Positions 34,336 through 43,856 are shown, counted from the first letter of the stretch. The stretch is DNA of 54,428 nt from Phycisphaerae bacterium (GCA_030619925.1 JAUXAL010000019.1:1-54428), one strand, 5' to 3'. Made by a program: numbers and translations. Notes: generated by a model not told the origin, from the letters alone.

Positions 34336-35115
34336 CTAAGATCTTGTATCTCGTTTCATGGCCGAGATACTCTTGTCGTCCTTAAGGTTTAGTTTATGTT
34401 CGAGTATTTTACATACCGCCAAAAATGCCGGACTATCCTCAGCAAGATCGAAGATTGTCTTGCCCTGCATCGAGGCGTCAGACACGGCCTTGTCATAAGG
34501 TACGTACCCAAAGGTTTCTATAGCGTTTAGTTTTTTGCTATCCGCTGCTTTATTCCATATAATACCGATTTGTTCTACAGCTATCGGTAGTTGCCTGGCA
34601 AGCTCGCAAATTCTTTGAGCGGTAAGGGCACCGAGAGAGGTTGGCTCTGCTACGATACACAGCAAATCAACATTATTGGTGGTTCGCCGGGACAGGTGCT
34701 CCATTCCTGCTTCATTGTCCATAATCACAAACTGGTACTGCGAGCTCAGCTCATCCAGAAAGTTTCGCAGCATATTATTCACCGCACAGTAGCAGTCCGG
34801 GCCTTCCGGCCGACCCATAGTAAGCAAATCGAACCCAGCGGCTTCGGTAATTGCCTGCTGGATGCCGTACTCGACGGACCGCAGCCGGTCGATACCGGCA
34901 TTACTGGGTGGTTGTGCGCGGGCTTGCTCGCGAATTTCCGCAATGGTGGCGGCCGATTCAACTCCTAAGGTCAAGGCCAGGCAGGAGTTGGGGTCAGCGT
35001 CTACCGCGAGTACGGCCCTGCTGTCGGCGCGGGCCAGCAGAAACCTGATAATCATGGCAGCCAGAGTCGTCTTGCCCGACCCGCCTTTTCCACTTATCGC
35101 GATAGTTGTTGCCAT
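34336..35115 (-). CDS. CooC-type nickel-insertion ATPase, copy 1
   Basis: A 259-residue MinD-like ATPase of the CooC/AcsF type that loads nickel into CO dehydrogenase or acetyl-CoA synthase. The deviant P-loop GKGGSGKTT is at 9-17, VDADPN at 38-43, and the nickel-binding CxC motif is Cys108 and Cys110 in GPDCYCAV. VIMDNEAGMEHLSRR is the switch II region. It is one of two such ATPases in this operon; the other is at 42961-43770. The sequence alone does not say which serves AcsA and which AcsB. Confidence 0.92.
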   Translation of the reverse strand: MATTIAISGKGGSGKTTLAAMIIRFLLARADSRAVLAVDADPNSCLALTLGVESAATIAEIREQARAQPPSNAGIDRLRSVEYGIQQAITEAAGFDLLTMGRPEGPDCYCAVNNMLRNFLDELSSQYQFVIMDNEAGMEHLSRRTTNNVDLLCIVAEPTSLGALTAQRICELARQLPIAVEQIGIIWNKAADSKKLNAIETFGYVPYDKAVSDASMQGKTIFDLAEDSPAFLAVCKILEHKLNLKDDKSISAMKRDTRS

Positions 35116-35144
35116 GTTTCGTATCTTGTATAAATCATCCAGTA

Positions 35145-35248
35145 TGTCATTCTGAGCGGAACGAAGTGGAGCGAAGAATCTCTTGCCTTATGCAATGGCA
35201 GCTTGTTCCGATTCTCTGGCCAGATCCTTCGCTTCGCTCAGGATGACA
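35145..35248. repeat. Long imperfect inverted repeat, TGTCATTCTGAGCG type
   Basis: The left arm TGTCATTCTGAGCGGAACGA (35145 onward) and the right arm ending GCTTCGCTCAGGATGACA (to 35248) are imperfect reverse complements over about 27-35 bases with a loop of about 40. Elements with these ends are dispersed in many bacterial genomes. It lies between acsV and cooC1. Confidence 0.85.
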
Positions 35249-35268
35249 AAATATCATAATTTCACGCT

Positions 35269-37197
35269 TTACGTTTCACACTTTAGTGCTGATACCGAAG
35301 GGAACAGCGATAAATCCGTATGCGGCAAGAAATTAGCTCTCGTAAATTCATCCATGTAACCCGAATGGCTCATCAAATCAAAATATGTCATACTTTTGGC
35401 GATTTTCTCGGTTGCTTCCAGAGCTTTTCGGCTCAGCATTACGGTCTTGGCCCCTGCGATTGAGGTGTTTCCTACAAATTGAATCTTCTCCAAAGGCACA
35501 TCAGGTAACATCCCGATAGTAACGGCCTGGCGAACGTTCAGGAAGTTTCCGAATCCCCCGGCCAGATAAATCGCATCCAGGTCTTCGAGCTTTGTCTGGG
35601 TCGACTCCATAAGGACCCTGATGGCGGCGAAGACCCCTGCTTTGGAACGAACCAAGTTGTCAATGTCTGCCTGGGTGATTAGTATTTCGCGGTGTTCATT
35701 ATGTGCCGGGGCTAATTGGAATTGCCGGCCCTCGTCACCTTCGGTCAATCTTGAGCCTGCAGCCGGCGGAGTCGTTTTGAATCGCCCCGTTCGGTCTATG
35801 ATGCCGTTGGTAAATAATTCGGCAAGTGTGTCCAGAAGACCTGAGCCGCAAATGCCGACAGGATGGGTATCGGCGATTGTCTTAAGTTCGATAGAACCAT
35901 CGTCGAGAATGGTCAGTTTTTCGATAGCGCCGGCACCGGCCCTCATGCCGTGCTTGACTCCACTTCCTTCGAATGCAGGACCCGCTGAGCTTGAGGCGCA
36001 AACCAGCCAGTCTCGATTGCCGAGAACCACCTCGCCGTTTGTTCCAATATCAGCGAAAAGTGAGATGCCTTTTTTTGTAAAGATTCGCGTAGTCAACACG
36101 CCTGCTACTATATCGCTGCCCACATAAGCAGCGACGCTGGGCAGGCAGTATAATAGACCTCGCTTGTTGACCTGGACGCCTGCCTCTGCCGCCCGGATTG
36201 GGGGCACAAAGCCGGCTGAGGCGATATACGGCTCTCTGCGTATTCGTGTAGGGTCTAAGTTCAGCAAGAAATGCACCATTGCAGTGTTGCCGGCACATAT
36301 TACTGCGGTTATGTCATGCAAATCGATTTTTTGCCTCGTTGCCAGTGTTACAATCAGATTGTTCACATCGTGTACGATGCGATTCTGCATCTCATCAAAA
36401 GCGTTATTCTCTTCTGCGTAGATGATTCGGCGAATGTAGTCCTCGCCAAAGTTAATCTGGCTGTTATATGTAGCCTCTGTGTCTATAGTCTTGGCATTCG
36501 TCAGGTCAACAAGATGGGCCACGACCGTCGTAGTGCCCAGGTCGACCGCCACGGCAAAGTTTGTCTTACAGCGTTTGATCGGCTCAACCTCTATGACCTC
36601 CGTTGTTCCACTACGCCGACCAATAGTGACTGCAACCTTGTAATTCGTCACACGAAGCACCTTTGAAAGTCCCTGCAGAATGCGAAAGCCGGTCTGCATT
36701 ATAGGAGCATCAATTTGCTCGCGTATCGCAACATATAGGCGCTCGTGGTCCGCGGTATGGTCGTGTACGGTTGGTGGTGACATCTCCAGAGCAAGTTTGC
36801 GGACCAAAGCGTCAAGCTCAAACACTCCTGCCCGCACCTCGCCGGCAAGCTCGCTGAATCTTTGGGCGTCCGTGTCCATAAGAATTTGACTTGTTTCCAG
36901 AGTATGAGACTTTGGGACAGTTATGGTCATATCGGAAAGGACTTTGGTCTGGCAGGCAAGAACGACATTTTCGCGTGTTTCGTCCGGTGTAAGTAAAGTG
37001 GTGGGCTTGCTTTGAAATTGTCCTTCATCAATTATTACTTTGCATTTTCCACAATATCCATCGCCGCCGCAGATGCTGCTTAAATAGATGCCGGCTTTGT
37101 GGGCGGCATCGAGCAGAACGGTGCCGGCCGGCACTTTTATCTTAAGGCCGCTCGGTTCAAAACGGACTGTGAATTTTTTCTTCTTGCTCTCTTTCAT
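35269..37197 (-). CDS. acsV: Reductive activator of corrinoid/iron-sulfur protein (RACo)
   Basis: A 642-residue protein with an N-terminal 2Fe-2S ferredoxin domain (Cys43, 49, 52, 82 in CGGDGYCGKC and LACQTK) and a C-terminal ASKHA ATPase domain from about residue 210 (FAVAVDLGTTTVVAHLVDL, later DIGTNGEVVLG and IYLAGGFGNF). It uses ATP to re-reduce Co(II) corrinoid that has dropped out of the methyl cycle. It lies between acsC and cooC1, as in other acs clusters. No strong ribosome binding site is visible before the ATG, and a heptamer palindrome separates it from acsC. Confidence 0.94.
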   Translation of the reverse strand: MKESKKKKFTVRFEPSGLKIKVPAGTVLLDAAHKAGIYLSSICGGDGYCGKCKVIIDEGQFQSKPTTLLTPDETRENVVLACQTKVLSDMTITVPKSHTLETSQILMDTDAQRFSELAGEVRAGVFELDALVRKLALEMSPPTVHDHTADHERLYVAIREQIDAPIMQTGFRILQGLSKVLRVTNYKVAVTIGRRSGTTEVIEVEPIKRCKTNFAVAVDLGTTTVVAHLVDLTNAKTIDTEATYNSQINFGEDYIRRIIYAEENNAFDEMQNRIVHDVNNLIVTLATRQKIDLHDITAVICAGNTAMVHFLLNLDPTRIRREPYIASAGFVPPIRAAEAGVQVNKRGLLYCLPSVAAYVGSDIVAGVLTTRIFTKKGISLFADIGTNGEVVLGNRDWLVCASSSAGPAFEGSGVKHGMRAGAGAIEKLTILDDGSIELKTIADTHPVGICGSGLLDTLAELFTNGIIDRTGRFKTTPPAAGSRLTEGDEGRQFQLAPAHNEHREILITQADIDNLVRSKAGVFAAIRVLMESTQTKLEDLDAIYLAGGFGNFLNVRQAVTIGMLPDVPLEKIQFVGNTSIAGAKTVMLSRKALEATEKIAKSMTYFDLMSHSGYMDEFTRANFLPHTDLSLFPSVSALKCET

Positions 37198-37199
37198 TC

Positions 37200-37260
37200 T
37201 TGTTCATTGTTCATAGTTCATTGTTCATTGTCTATGAACTATGAACTCATAACTATGAAC
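37200..37260. repeat. Palindromic heptamer element, GTTCATA word
   Basis: Left arm GTTCATT, GTTCATA, GTTCATT, GTTCATT; right arm CTATGAA, CTATGAA, CTCATAA, CTATGAA. The arms pair around a very short loop. It fills the whole acsV-acsC gap and touches the acsC stop codon. Confidence 0.92.
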
Positions 37261-38598
37261 TTACTTCCAGACCTCCTGCAGGTATTTGGGCAGCATCGAG
37301 CACTCTCTCGGCCCAACCATAACCTCCCAGTTTGTGGCTTCTTCGAGTTTGCCGCTCATTACAGCGACGTAGCCGGGGATTATTAGTTTGCGGTGTTTAA
37401 CCAGGTCTTCCACGCTGTGTTTGGTCATAGCATCAGCTACCGTTTTTTCATTGAGCTTGTCTCCGGAATAAGCTGTCAGCACACTTGTGCCTTCGGTATC
37501 GACCACGAGGATATAGCTCGGTATTCTGCTGGCCTCGACGTCCGATTCCACGGTGTAGTATGTCAGTGAAAAGTTCGTCGTGAACATCATCGGTGAATTC
37601 TCATTAGGTTCGCCGATAGGATACACTTTCGGCTCTACCTGGACAGGCTTCTGTGGGTCGGCAAAGACATTCATCACGGCGGTCAGCATAGGCAAGAGCG
37701 CATACGGTTCGACAGTGTCGAGCACTACGATGCCGGAATACTTGCAAATTAGACTTATGGCGGAAGCTGCCTGCGTATCGGCACTATCATCAGTTACAAA
37801 AGATATTGTCGGATAACCTAACGGCCTGAAGACCTTTTTCAGCGCCAAGGCCCGCATCTTCGACAGATTATACAACTGGTCCCGCAAGCTCGGGGCCACA
37901 AGGTTTAATACAATGTCCTCAACTCCCTGGGCTTCGATTTTTTCGGTAAGGTCGGAAAGGGCCTCAATTGATTCGGCTTGTGCGGCGAGCGGGCAGCCGT
38001 TTTCCTTGGCGATTTGCGCCATTGCTTCAGCCGTATCGGGCGTGGCCGAGGCAAGTAAAGGTATAGATTCTTTAGTTTTGGCCAGGGCCGCGGCCATTGC
38101 CTCAGGTGATTGGGTCACTAAGATTAAGGCAAGGTCGCCGGCGTCTTTTACCGCCGCCGCAGCCTGGGCGAAGGAATCGGGTGAGCCGCTGTCGTTGATA
38201 ACAGCTACGGCCCTGGCTCCAATCTTGGTCCCGATTCGCTCAAATTGCAGCGAGTTTACGGACTCGATGCGCTTCTTTAAGTCGTCGCCGGTAAGTTTGT
38301 CTGAGACGGTTACGGCCAGAACGGTCGGATTATAAAATTTTTCCTCGTGCCGGAACATCACCGTTTCCTGTCCAATCTGGACCTGATTATCTCCGCTGCC
38401 GAACACAACTTTTCGCATCGGCGGTGCGGCGGCAGCGGCGAGCTTCTCCTTGGCCTCTTGTGAAACGTCGGGGCAGTCATCAAGTTTGACGCGTTTCTGA
38501 GCAAGCGCCATAGCAAAGGCCAGACACGTAGGCATGCCACACTTTTTACAGTTGGTTTTTGGTAGGAGTTTGAATATGTCTAATCCTGTCAGTGCCAT
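37261..38598 (-). CDS. acsC: Corrinoid/iron-sulfur protein large subunit
   Basis: A 445-residue subunit. The N-terminal 4Fe-4S domain uses Cys17, Cys20, Cys25 and Cys42 (NCKKCGMPTC and DDCPDV). A TIM barrel and a C-terminal corrinoid-binding domain follow. The Fe-S cluster helps reduce the cobalt, and the protein delivers the methyl group to AcsB. GGAG precedes ATG 38598. It lies between acsB and acsV, with palindromic heptamer elements in both gaps. Confidence 0.95.
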   Translation of the reverse strand: MALTGLDIFKLLPKTNCKKCGMPTCLAFAMALAQKRVKLDDCPDVSQEAKEKLAAAAAPPMRKVVFGSGDNQVQIGQETVMFRHEEKFYNPTVLAVTVSDKLTGDDLKKRIESVNSLQFERIGTKIGARAVAVINDSGSPDSFAQAAAAVKDAGDLALILVTQSPEAMAAALAKTKESIPLLASATPDTAEAMAQIAKENGCPLAAQAESIEALSDLTEKIEAQGVEDIVLNLVAPSLRDQLYNLSKMRALALKKVFRPLGYPTISFVTDDSADTQAASAISLICKYSGIVVLDTVEPYALLPMLTAVMNVFADPQKPVQVEPKVYPIGEPNENSPMMFTTNFSLTYYTVESDVEASRIPSYILVVDTEGTSVLTAYSGDKLNEKTVADAMTKHSVEDLVKHRKLIIPGYVAVMSGKLEEATNWEVMVGPRECSMLPKYLQEVWK

Positions 38599-38615
38599 AA
38601 TACTTCTCCTTATGT

Positions 38616-38707
38616 CAGAGGTCAGAAGTCAGAGGTCAGAAGTCAGAAATCAGAAGTCAGATTATCTGTTTTCTGTCTTCTGTTCTCTGTCCTCTGTTCT
38701 CTGTCTT
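38616..38707. repeat. Palindromic heptamer element, CAGAAGT/CAGAGGT word
   Basis: Left arm: CAGAGGT, CAGAAGT, CAGAGGT, CAGAAGT, CAGAAAT, CAGAAGT, CAGATTA. Right arm: TCTGTTT, TCTGTCT, TCTGTTC, TCTGTCC and so on. The loop is a few bases. It fills the acsB-acsC gap and reaches the acsB stop. Same family as 25538 and 28734 but without an inserted gene. Confidence 0.93.
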
Positions 38708-40893
38708 TAGAACATAGGTTCCAAAGTGGTTACCGGATGACCGGCTTTGGTAATAAACTCTAAAACCTCTTCTTCCGTCGTGGCGGTGGTCTCATCAGCG
38801 ATTTTGGCCAGAAATTCTTCCGGGTCCAGTTCAAGCTCCTTGGCTCTTTCGATGAAGGTATCTTTAATATCTTCTTTGAGCATCTTAGGCATCCACACTA
38901 TCCGCTTGATTCCGCCTTCGGCGGCTATGAATTTTCTTGAGTTGATGTAGTGCTTCGAATGCCCGATGAACCCCGGCGTCTGCTGTCCGCCGCCGACGGT
39001 GCCGGCAAGCGTCGAGAACTTCATGCCACAAGGCGTCATCTCAGGAAACTCCCTGTTGACAATCATTATGCCACCGGTTGACGGCAGGACCGCAGCGATA
39101 CATTCGAAGCAGCCGCAGGAGGTCATCGGGTCGGTAATCATACTGTACTGGCTCATTCGCTCGACGTTACCGCCGCTGGTCTTTAGAACGAATGCGTTTA
39201 TCTTGTCCCACTGGCCAATGGTCGGCTCGATGCAATTGCCTTTCGAGATAGGCTGGTTCGGCCCTGACGGAGTTATCTCGTATGCCGCCCGGCAGTCCAG
39301 CCAGCTGTAAGCACCGCACAAACCCGGCCGTTCCGGCGAGACCACACATAGATGGTTCGGAGCAAAACTCTGACACAGTGTGCAGGAGTAAAACGTCTCT
39401 ATGTCTTCGTCCTGCATACCCGCCAATCGTGCATCACGCTCGGCGTACACAGCCCGTCCCTGCTCACGCAGCGCTTCAACCTGCTTTTGGTCTGTGAATA
39501 TCTTTACCTGCACCTTATCTATAATACTCGAATACTGGTCATGCATCTTAGCGTGCAGCAGCTTGCCGATATGTTCAAGCTTGAATCCTGCCTTTGCAGC
39601 GTCATTGCTGATTCGTATCCAGTTCATATCTCGCTGACCCATGTGCCATAGTCCCTGTGCCTCGTTCATAAATGTATGTATCTGCCGCTCCAGCACCGGT
39701 TCAAAATCGGCCTGCATTTTTCTTCCCGCCACTTCAACTATAATACCCAGTGGCATTTTTCCGCCTGCTTCAACCGAATCGACGTCCGAACCCTCCAGTT
39801 CCACGCTGCCGTCTTCAACCTCACTGATATCCCGCATTCGAAGCCATTCAAACGCTGGCGTTCTCTGGCCGCCGAACTCACAGTGCATTTCTTCCTTGCG
39901 GATACGTTCACCTTCAAACGCGGGACTGACGGAGACCGGGATTGGTATTTCGGTGATTTTTATTTTCAGGCCGCGGACTTCGATAGCTTTTTCTACGATC
40001 TGGTCGTGAGGAATATTCGAGACAACATGCTCATACGTGCATACGCCGGTAGGCAGAATTTCCGGGATGTCCGAATCGGCGATGACAGGGAAACCATAAT
40101 TGATTGCGCCGGCAGCGGTGGCATACCATTCGTCTGTAACCTCGCCCAGGGGCATAACGAAGGCGAAGATTCTGTTTTTGTTGTAGAGCAGGTTTCGCCG
40201 GAAATCGCCGGGTTGAACGCCGCCGAAAGTAAGCGCCGCCCGGCTGGCAAAGCCGAGTGCGTATATTGCTGAGGTGATTTCCCGGCCGAAGGGTACCAGC
40301 CGCGTTTCCCAGCCTAACTGCACGCCGCCTTCGACGAGCTGCTCGGCAAAAGTGGCGCCGTTATGGTGCGAGCACATAAAAACGTACAGGTAACGCTCCT
40401 GGAGTTTACGGGCGATGTCGACGGCTGTTTCCACGTCCGGTGCAGCGCCGACTACTGCTGCAAATCCGGGCGCCGTGCCGTCTACAAACTGGATGCCGCG
40501 CTCGCGGAGGATTACGTCGTCCGCCGCTCCGAGCCAAATGCCGTCCACCGGATTAGGGCCGATCAGATACTTGCAGGCCTCGATAATCTCCTCTGCAAAA
40601 AGCGTTGCCATACCGGCATCGAGGGTCTGGCCCAGATAAGGGAGCCACAAATCATCATCGACCGGCGGCGGCAATAGGCCTTTTACCTCCTGCATTACTT
40701 CTTCGAAGTCGGCCAGTTTTTCTACCGCTTTGCCGGTCATAGAGTAAATAATCGGCATGTAATAACCGGTGTTCGGGAACTCGACCCGGCAATCTTCGCC
40801 CTTTTCCTTGACGGCCTGCATTAATATGTCTTCGGCCTGTTTGGCTATCTTATGAGCGCCACGTATGGCTGCTGATGCGATGATTTTTGACAT
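38707..40893 (-). CDS. acsB: CO-methylating acetyl-CoA synthase
   Basis: A 728-residue enzyme that condenses CO, the corrinoid methyl group and CoA to acetyl-CoA. The A-cluster ligands are visible: SCTLCQSFAPNHLC and PGLCGAY (about 503-527) for the 4Fe-4S, and CGCFEC near 594 with the CGC motif for the nickel site. ATG 40893, preceded by AGGAAAGG, gives the family N-terminus MSKIIASAAIRGAH. A longer ORF to 40953 reads through a heptamer repeat and is not part of the gene. It is the bacterial form lacking a fused CODH. Confidence 0.96.
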   Translation of the reverse strand: MSKIIASAAIRGAHKIAKQAEDILMQAVKEKGEDCRVEFPNTGYYMPIIYSMTGKAVEKLADFEEVMQEVKGLLPPPVDDDLWLPYLGQTLDAGMATLFAEEIIEACKYLIGPNPVDGIWLGAADDVILRERGIQFVDGTAPGFAAVVGAAPDVETAVDIARKLQERYLYVFMCSHHNGATFAEQLVEGGVQLGWETRLVPFGREITSAIYALGFASRAALTFGGVQPGDFRRNLLYNKNRIFAFVMPLGEVTDEWYATAAGAINYGFPVIADSDIPEILPTGVCTYEHVVSNIPHDQIVEKAIEVRGLKIKITEIPIPVSVSPAFEGERIRKEEMHCEFGGQRTPAFEWLRMRDISEVEDGSVELEGSDVDSVEAGGKMPLGIIVEVAGRKMQADFEPVLERQIHTFMNEAQGLWHMGQRDMNWIRISNDAAKAGFKLEHIGKLLHAKMHDQYSSIIDKVQVKIFTDQKQVEALREQGRAVYAERDARLAGMQDEDIETFYSCTLCQSFAPNHLCVVSPERPGLCGAYSWLDCRAAYEITPSGPNQPISKGNCIEPTIGQWDKINAFVLKTSGGNVERMSQYSMITDPMTSCGCFECIAAVLPSTGGIMIVNREFPEMTPCGMKFSTLAGTVGGGQQTPGFIGHSKHYINSRKFIAAEGGIKRIVWMPKMLKEDIKDTFIERAKELELDPEEFLAKIADETTATTEEEVLEFITKAGHPVTTLEPMF

Positions 40894-40906
40894 AGAATAA
40901 CCTTTC

Positions 40907-40968
40907 CTCGATTCTCGATACTCGATGCTCGATTCTCGACGAGTATTTAGCATCCAGCATCGAGCATC
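40907..40968. repeat. Palindromic heptamer element, CTCGATA word
   Basis: Left arm TCTCGATACTCGATGCTCGA and right arm CATCCAGCATCGAGCATC type words pair at about 23 of 29 positions around CGACGAG. It lies in the acsA-acsB gap. The one-armed repeat at 14030 uses the same word. Confidence 0.9.
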
Positions 40969-40975
40969 AAAACTT

Positions 40976-42913
40976 TTACTCTATAGATAAAGCTCTGCGG
41001 TCGGCCATATCGTAAAGCTTGCGTTCTGTTTCTTTGTTGATACCCAGTGCATCTCGTTTGCTTTCGATATGTTGGATCATCATTTCGGCAGCCTTGATGG
41101 GGTCTCGTTCAAAGGCCCATTTGCCGCCTACGTCCCTTTCAATCTCGTCAGTCAAATAACGGGTTAGATTTGGAGCACCGAGGACAGGCAGCGGCTCGGC
41201 AATAACGGTATACACACCTGAAGCAACGAAATACATTCCGATTGAAACGGCCTTTTCCGACATCCATTCGGGGGCGGCGCCAGCGACAGGTAAATCTGAG
41301 ATATCATCGCCGAGCCCACCTTCGGCAACTACGTTTGCCAAAATTGTCAAGATCCTGCTGTTATCCACGCAAGAACCAACGTGAAGGACTGGCGGTATAC
41401 CCACAGTCTCACAGACCTCATGCAGCCCTTTGCCGCAATACTTGGCCGCTGCCTCCGGTCTCATCAGGCCAGCTTTTCCCGCTGCGATCGCGCTGCAGCC
41501 CGTGCTTACTACTAAAACATCATTCTTGATAAGTTCTTTTATCATTGTGAGGTGACCGTAATCATGCACCTGCTTCGGATTATTGCAGCCGACAACCCCC
41601 GCCGCTCCGCGCAGTCGTCCTGAAATAATACCATCATTCAATGGCCGATAGCTGCCGCGAAATCGCCCACCAAGATGGTAAAAAATATTTTCTGTTGTAA
41701 AGCCGGCAATCCCGCGCTCCATCACTTTGGGAATCTTGGCTTTACCGTTCCTATTCGCAAAATTCTCAATAGCGAGCTTGACGATTTGGCGTGCAATTTC
41801 TGCTGCCCTATCTTCCTCGAATTCAATATGCTCTGCACCGGCGATTTTACATTTGGGTGAGGTGGTAATCAGCTTGGTATGGAAGCAGTTGGATAGCGAC
41901 CCGAGTGCGGGCATAATGCACTGCACATCCACGAGCATAATCTCCACCACACCGGTCATCATCGCCAATTCCTGCTGGAGAAAGTTGCCTGCAACCGGTA
42001 TCCCGTGGCGCATCAATATCTCATTGGCTGTGCAGCATATACCCGCAATGTTAATGCCTTTAGCCCCTTTCTCCTCCGCCATTTTCATAAGTTCAGGTTC
42101 CTGCGAGACTGCCACGATTATATCTGACAAGGTCGGCTCGTGACCGTGTACAATTATATTGACTTGTTTCTCATCAAGCACACCGAGATTAGCTCCAAAG
42201 CGAATTGGCCAGGGGCTTCCAAACAAGATATCCGAAAGCTCGGTTGCTATTAAGGACCCGCCCCATCCATCAGCTAAAGACGCTCTAATGCCCTGTTTTA
42301 TGAGATTCTTATAGTCCGAACCTACCCCCATATGTGTTCTGTGCATAATCTCAACGATTTCACGGTCAATCGAACGAGGAGTTACACCGAATTCCTGCCA
42401 AACCTTTTGCCTGGCCAGTGGCGGATAGGCTGCCGCACTGACAAGGGTTCCCTCCTGTTTGCCAAACTCCGACAGCGCCGCGTCAGCCAGGTCGCTGGCT
42501 ATCTCCTTTGTTTGTCTGCCTTCTACTTTAATGCCGTATCTTGCTGCAACTTCCCTCAATTTCAACTCGTCCTTGACCATATAATCACCATTGTCGCTCT
42601 CAAGCGCCATCTTGAATGTGTGCGCAACGTCACGGCCATGGTCGGAATGTGCCGCAGCGCCGCTGGCAATCATTCGCAGCAGATTTCTCGCCGCAATCGT
42701 ATCTGCGTCAGCACCGCAGATACCCACCGGCGTTTTTTTGGAGATTCGACACGGCCCCATCGTGCAAATCCGGCAGCAGATACCCTGTTTTCCGAAGCCG
42801 CACTGCGGCGATTGTGCTTCAAGCCTGTCCCAGGCGTTCTGCTGGCCTGCTTCGGCCATGTGACCTATCATTTCCTGCGCGGCTTTGTCGGTACTACGTT
42901 CTTTTGGTTCCAT
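40976..42913 (-). CDS. acsA: Carbon monoxide dehydrogenase catalytic subunit
   Basis: A 645-residue Ni-Fe-S enzyme reducing CO2 to CO for AcsB. The N-terminus carries the D- and B-cluster cysteines in CGFGKQGICCRICTMGPC; the C-cluster ligands appear in GVVGCNNPK, VVSTGCSAIAAGKAG and HVGSCVDNSRI. ATG 42913 (MEPKERS) is preferred, with GGGA eight bases upstream; the ORF could extend to 42955. It follows cooC2 and precedes acsB in transcription. As both acsA and acsB are adjacent, the bifunctional CODH/ACS complex is expected. Confidence 0.96.
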   Translation of the reverse strand: MEPKERSTDKAAQEMIGHMAEAGQQNAWDRLEAQSPQCGFGKQGICCRICTMGPCRISKKTPVGICGADADTIAARNLLRMIASGAAAHSDHGRDVAHTFKMALESDNGDYMVKDELKLREVAARYGIKVEGRQTKEIASDLADAALSEFGKQEGTLVSAAAYPPLARQKVWQEFGVTPRSIDREIVEIMHRTHMGVGSDYKNLIKQGIRASLADGWGGSLIATELSDILFGSPWPIRFGANLGVLDEKQVNIIVHGHEPTLSDIIVAVSQEPELMKMAEEKGAKGINIAGICCTANEILMRHGIPVAGNFLQQELAMMTGVVEIMLVDVQCIMPALGSLSNCFHTKLITTSPKCKIAGAEHIEFEEDRAAEIARQIVKLAIENFANRNGKAKIPKVMERGIAGFTTENIFYHLGGRFRGSYRPLNDGIISGRLRGAAGVVGCNNPKQVHDYGHLTMIKELIKNDVLVVSTGCSAIAAGKAGLMRPEAAAKYCGKGLHEVCETVGIPPVLHVGSCVDNSRILTILANVVAEGGLGDDISDLPVAGAAPEWMSEKAVSIGMYFVASGVYTVIAEPLPVLGAPNLTRYLTDEIERDVGGKWAFERDPIKAAEMMIQHIESKRDALGINKETERKLYDMADRRALSIE

Positions 42914-42960
42914 AAAAGTTTCCCACTCTAAAGTTTTAACACTTACATAAGGCAAATCCG

Positions 42961-43770
42961 CTACGTTGTCAATTGTCGGTTCTTGACATTTGAAAAAACG
43001 AGGTCTATCAATTGATTCTTTGCCTGTTTCAATTGCTCTACAAGTTCTGCGTCGGCTCCGAACACTGGAGCACGTCTAAGGTCTGCTTCCTGCAGAGACC
43101 GGCTGTACTTAAGGGTCCCTAACAGGACCACATCGTCCAATTGAGATTCTATAACATCTGTTTGGGCTGGTTCGGTAATCTTGTTGGCAATTGCTCCGAC
43201 GCATCCAATCCCCAATTCCTTGGCCATCTTCGCTATATTGTTGGCTGTTTCAATGCTCCTGCCCCCTGGTTCAACTACCACTACAAGCGCATCGATACCT
43301 TGAACGCTTGCTCTGCCCATAAACTCGACGCCGGCAGCCAAATCGACTAAGACGACCTCTTGCCGCTGCAATATGGTATGTGTAAGCAGTGCCTTCAAAA
43401 ACGCCCCTTCCGGACAGGCGCAGCCCGCACCCGCCCGGGTAATAGCCCCCAAGACCAGCAGTTTTAACTTCCCAACTTCAAGCCAGTATTTTTCCGGCAA
43501 ATCGCTGACTTTAGGGTTTAACTTAAAGTATGCACCGACAGCTTCTTTTGCGGTGCCGGTACGCTCGGTGATTAGCTCTTTGAGCTTGATAAGCGGCTCC
43601 GGGCTTTGCTGCGAAGGTATGCCAAAAGCCAGAGCGAGGTTGGTGTTTGGGTCGGCGTCGATTGCCAGAACGTCAAACCCACCTTCGGCAAATAGCTGTG
43701 CCCAGACAGCACAAACCGTTGTTTTTCCCACACCCCCTTTGCCGCCAATTGCTATTTTTACTCCCTGCAT
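42961..43770 (-). CDS. CooC-type nickel-insertion ATPase, copy 2
   Basis: A 269-residue MinD-like ATPase, first gene of the Wood-Ljungdahl operon. P-loop GKGGVGKTT at 10-18, IDADPN at 37-42, CxC nickel motif at Cys117 and Cys119 (GCACPEG), and LVDLAAGVEFMGR as switch II. It is well diverged from copy 1 at 34336-35115, so the two probably serve different nickel sites. It lies directly upstream of acsA, which favours CODH as its client. Confidence 0.92.
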   Translation of the reverse strand: MQGVKIAIGGKGGVGKTTVCAVWAQLFAEGGFDVLAIDADPNTNLALAFGIPSQQSPEPLIKLKELITERTGTAKEAVGAYFKLNPKVSDLPEKYWLEVGKLKLLVLGAITRAGAGCACPEGAFLKALLTHTILQRQEVVLVDLAAGVEFMGRASVQGIDALVVVVEPGGRSIETANNIAKMAKELGIGCVGAIANKITEPAQTDVIESQLDDVVLLGTLKYSRSLQEADLRRAPVFGADAELVEQLKQAKNQLIDLVFSNVKNRQLTT

Positions 43771-43856
43771 TACAGATATAATAACGGCCTGTTATGTCAG
43801 CCGCGTGTGCTCCTAAATCTAAATGGTGTAGAATTAAGCCAAACCGGAAATCCAGC

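Noticed and set aside
39676-40272. Plus-strand ORF opposite acsB
   Set aside because: Shadow of acsB.
40894-40953. N-terminal extension of AcsB of 20 residues
   Set aside because: It is read from the CTCGATA heptamer repeat; ATG 40893 has a good ribosome binding site and the family N-terminus.
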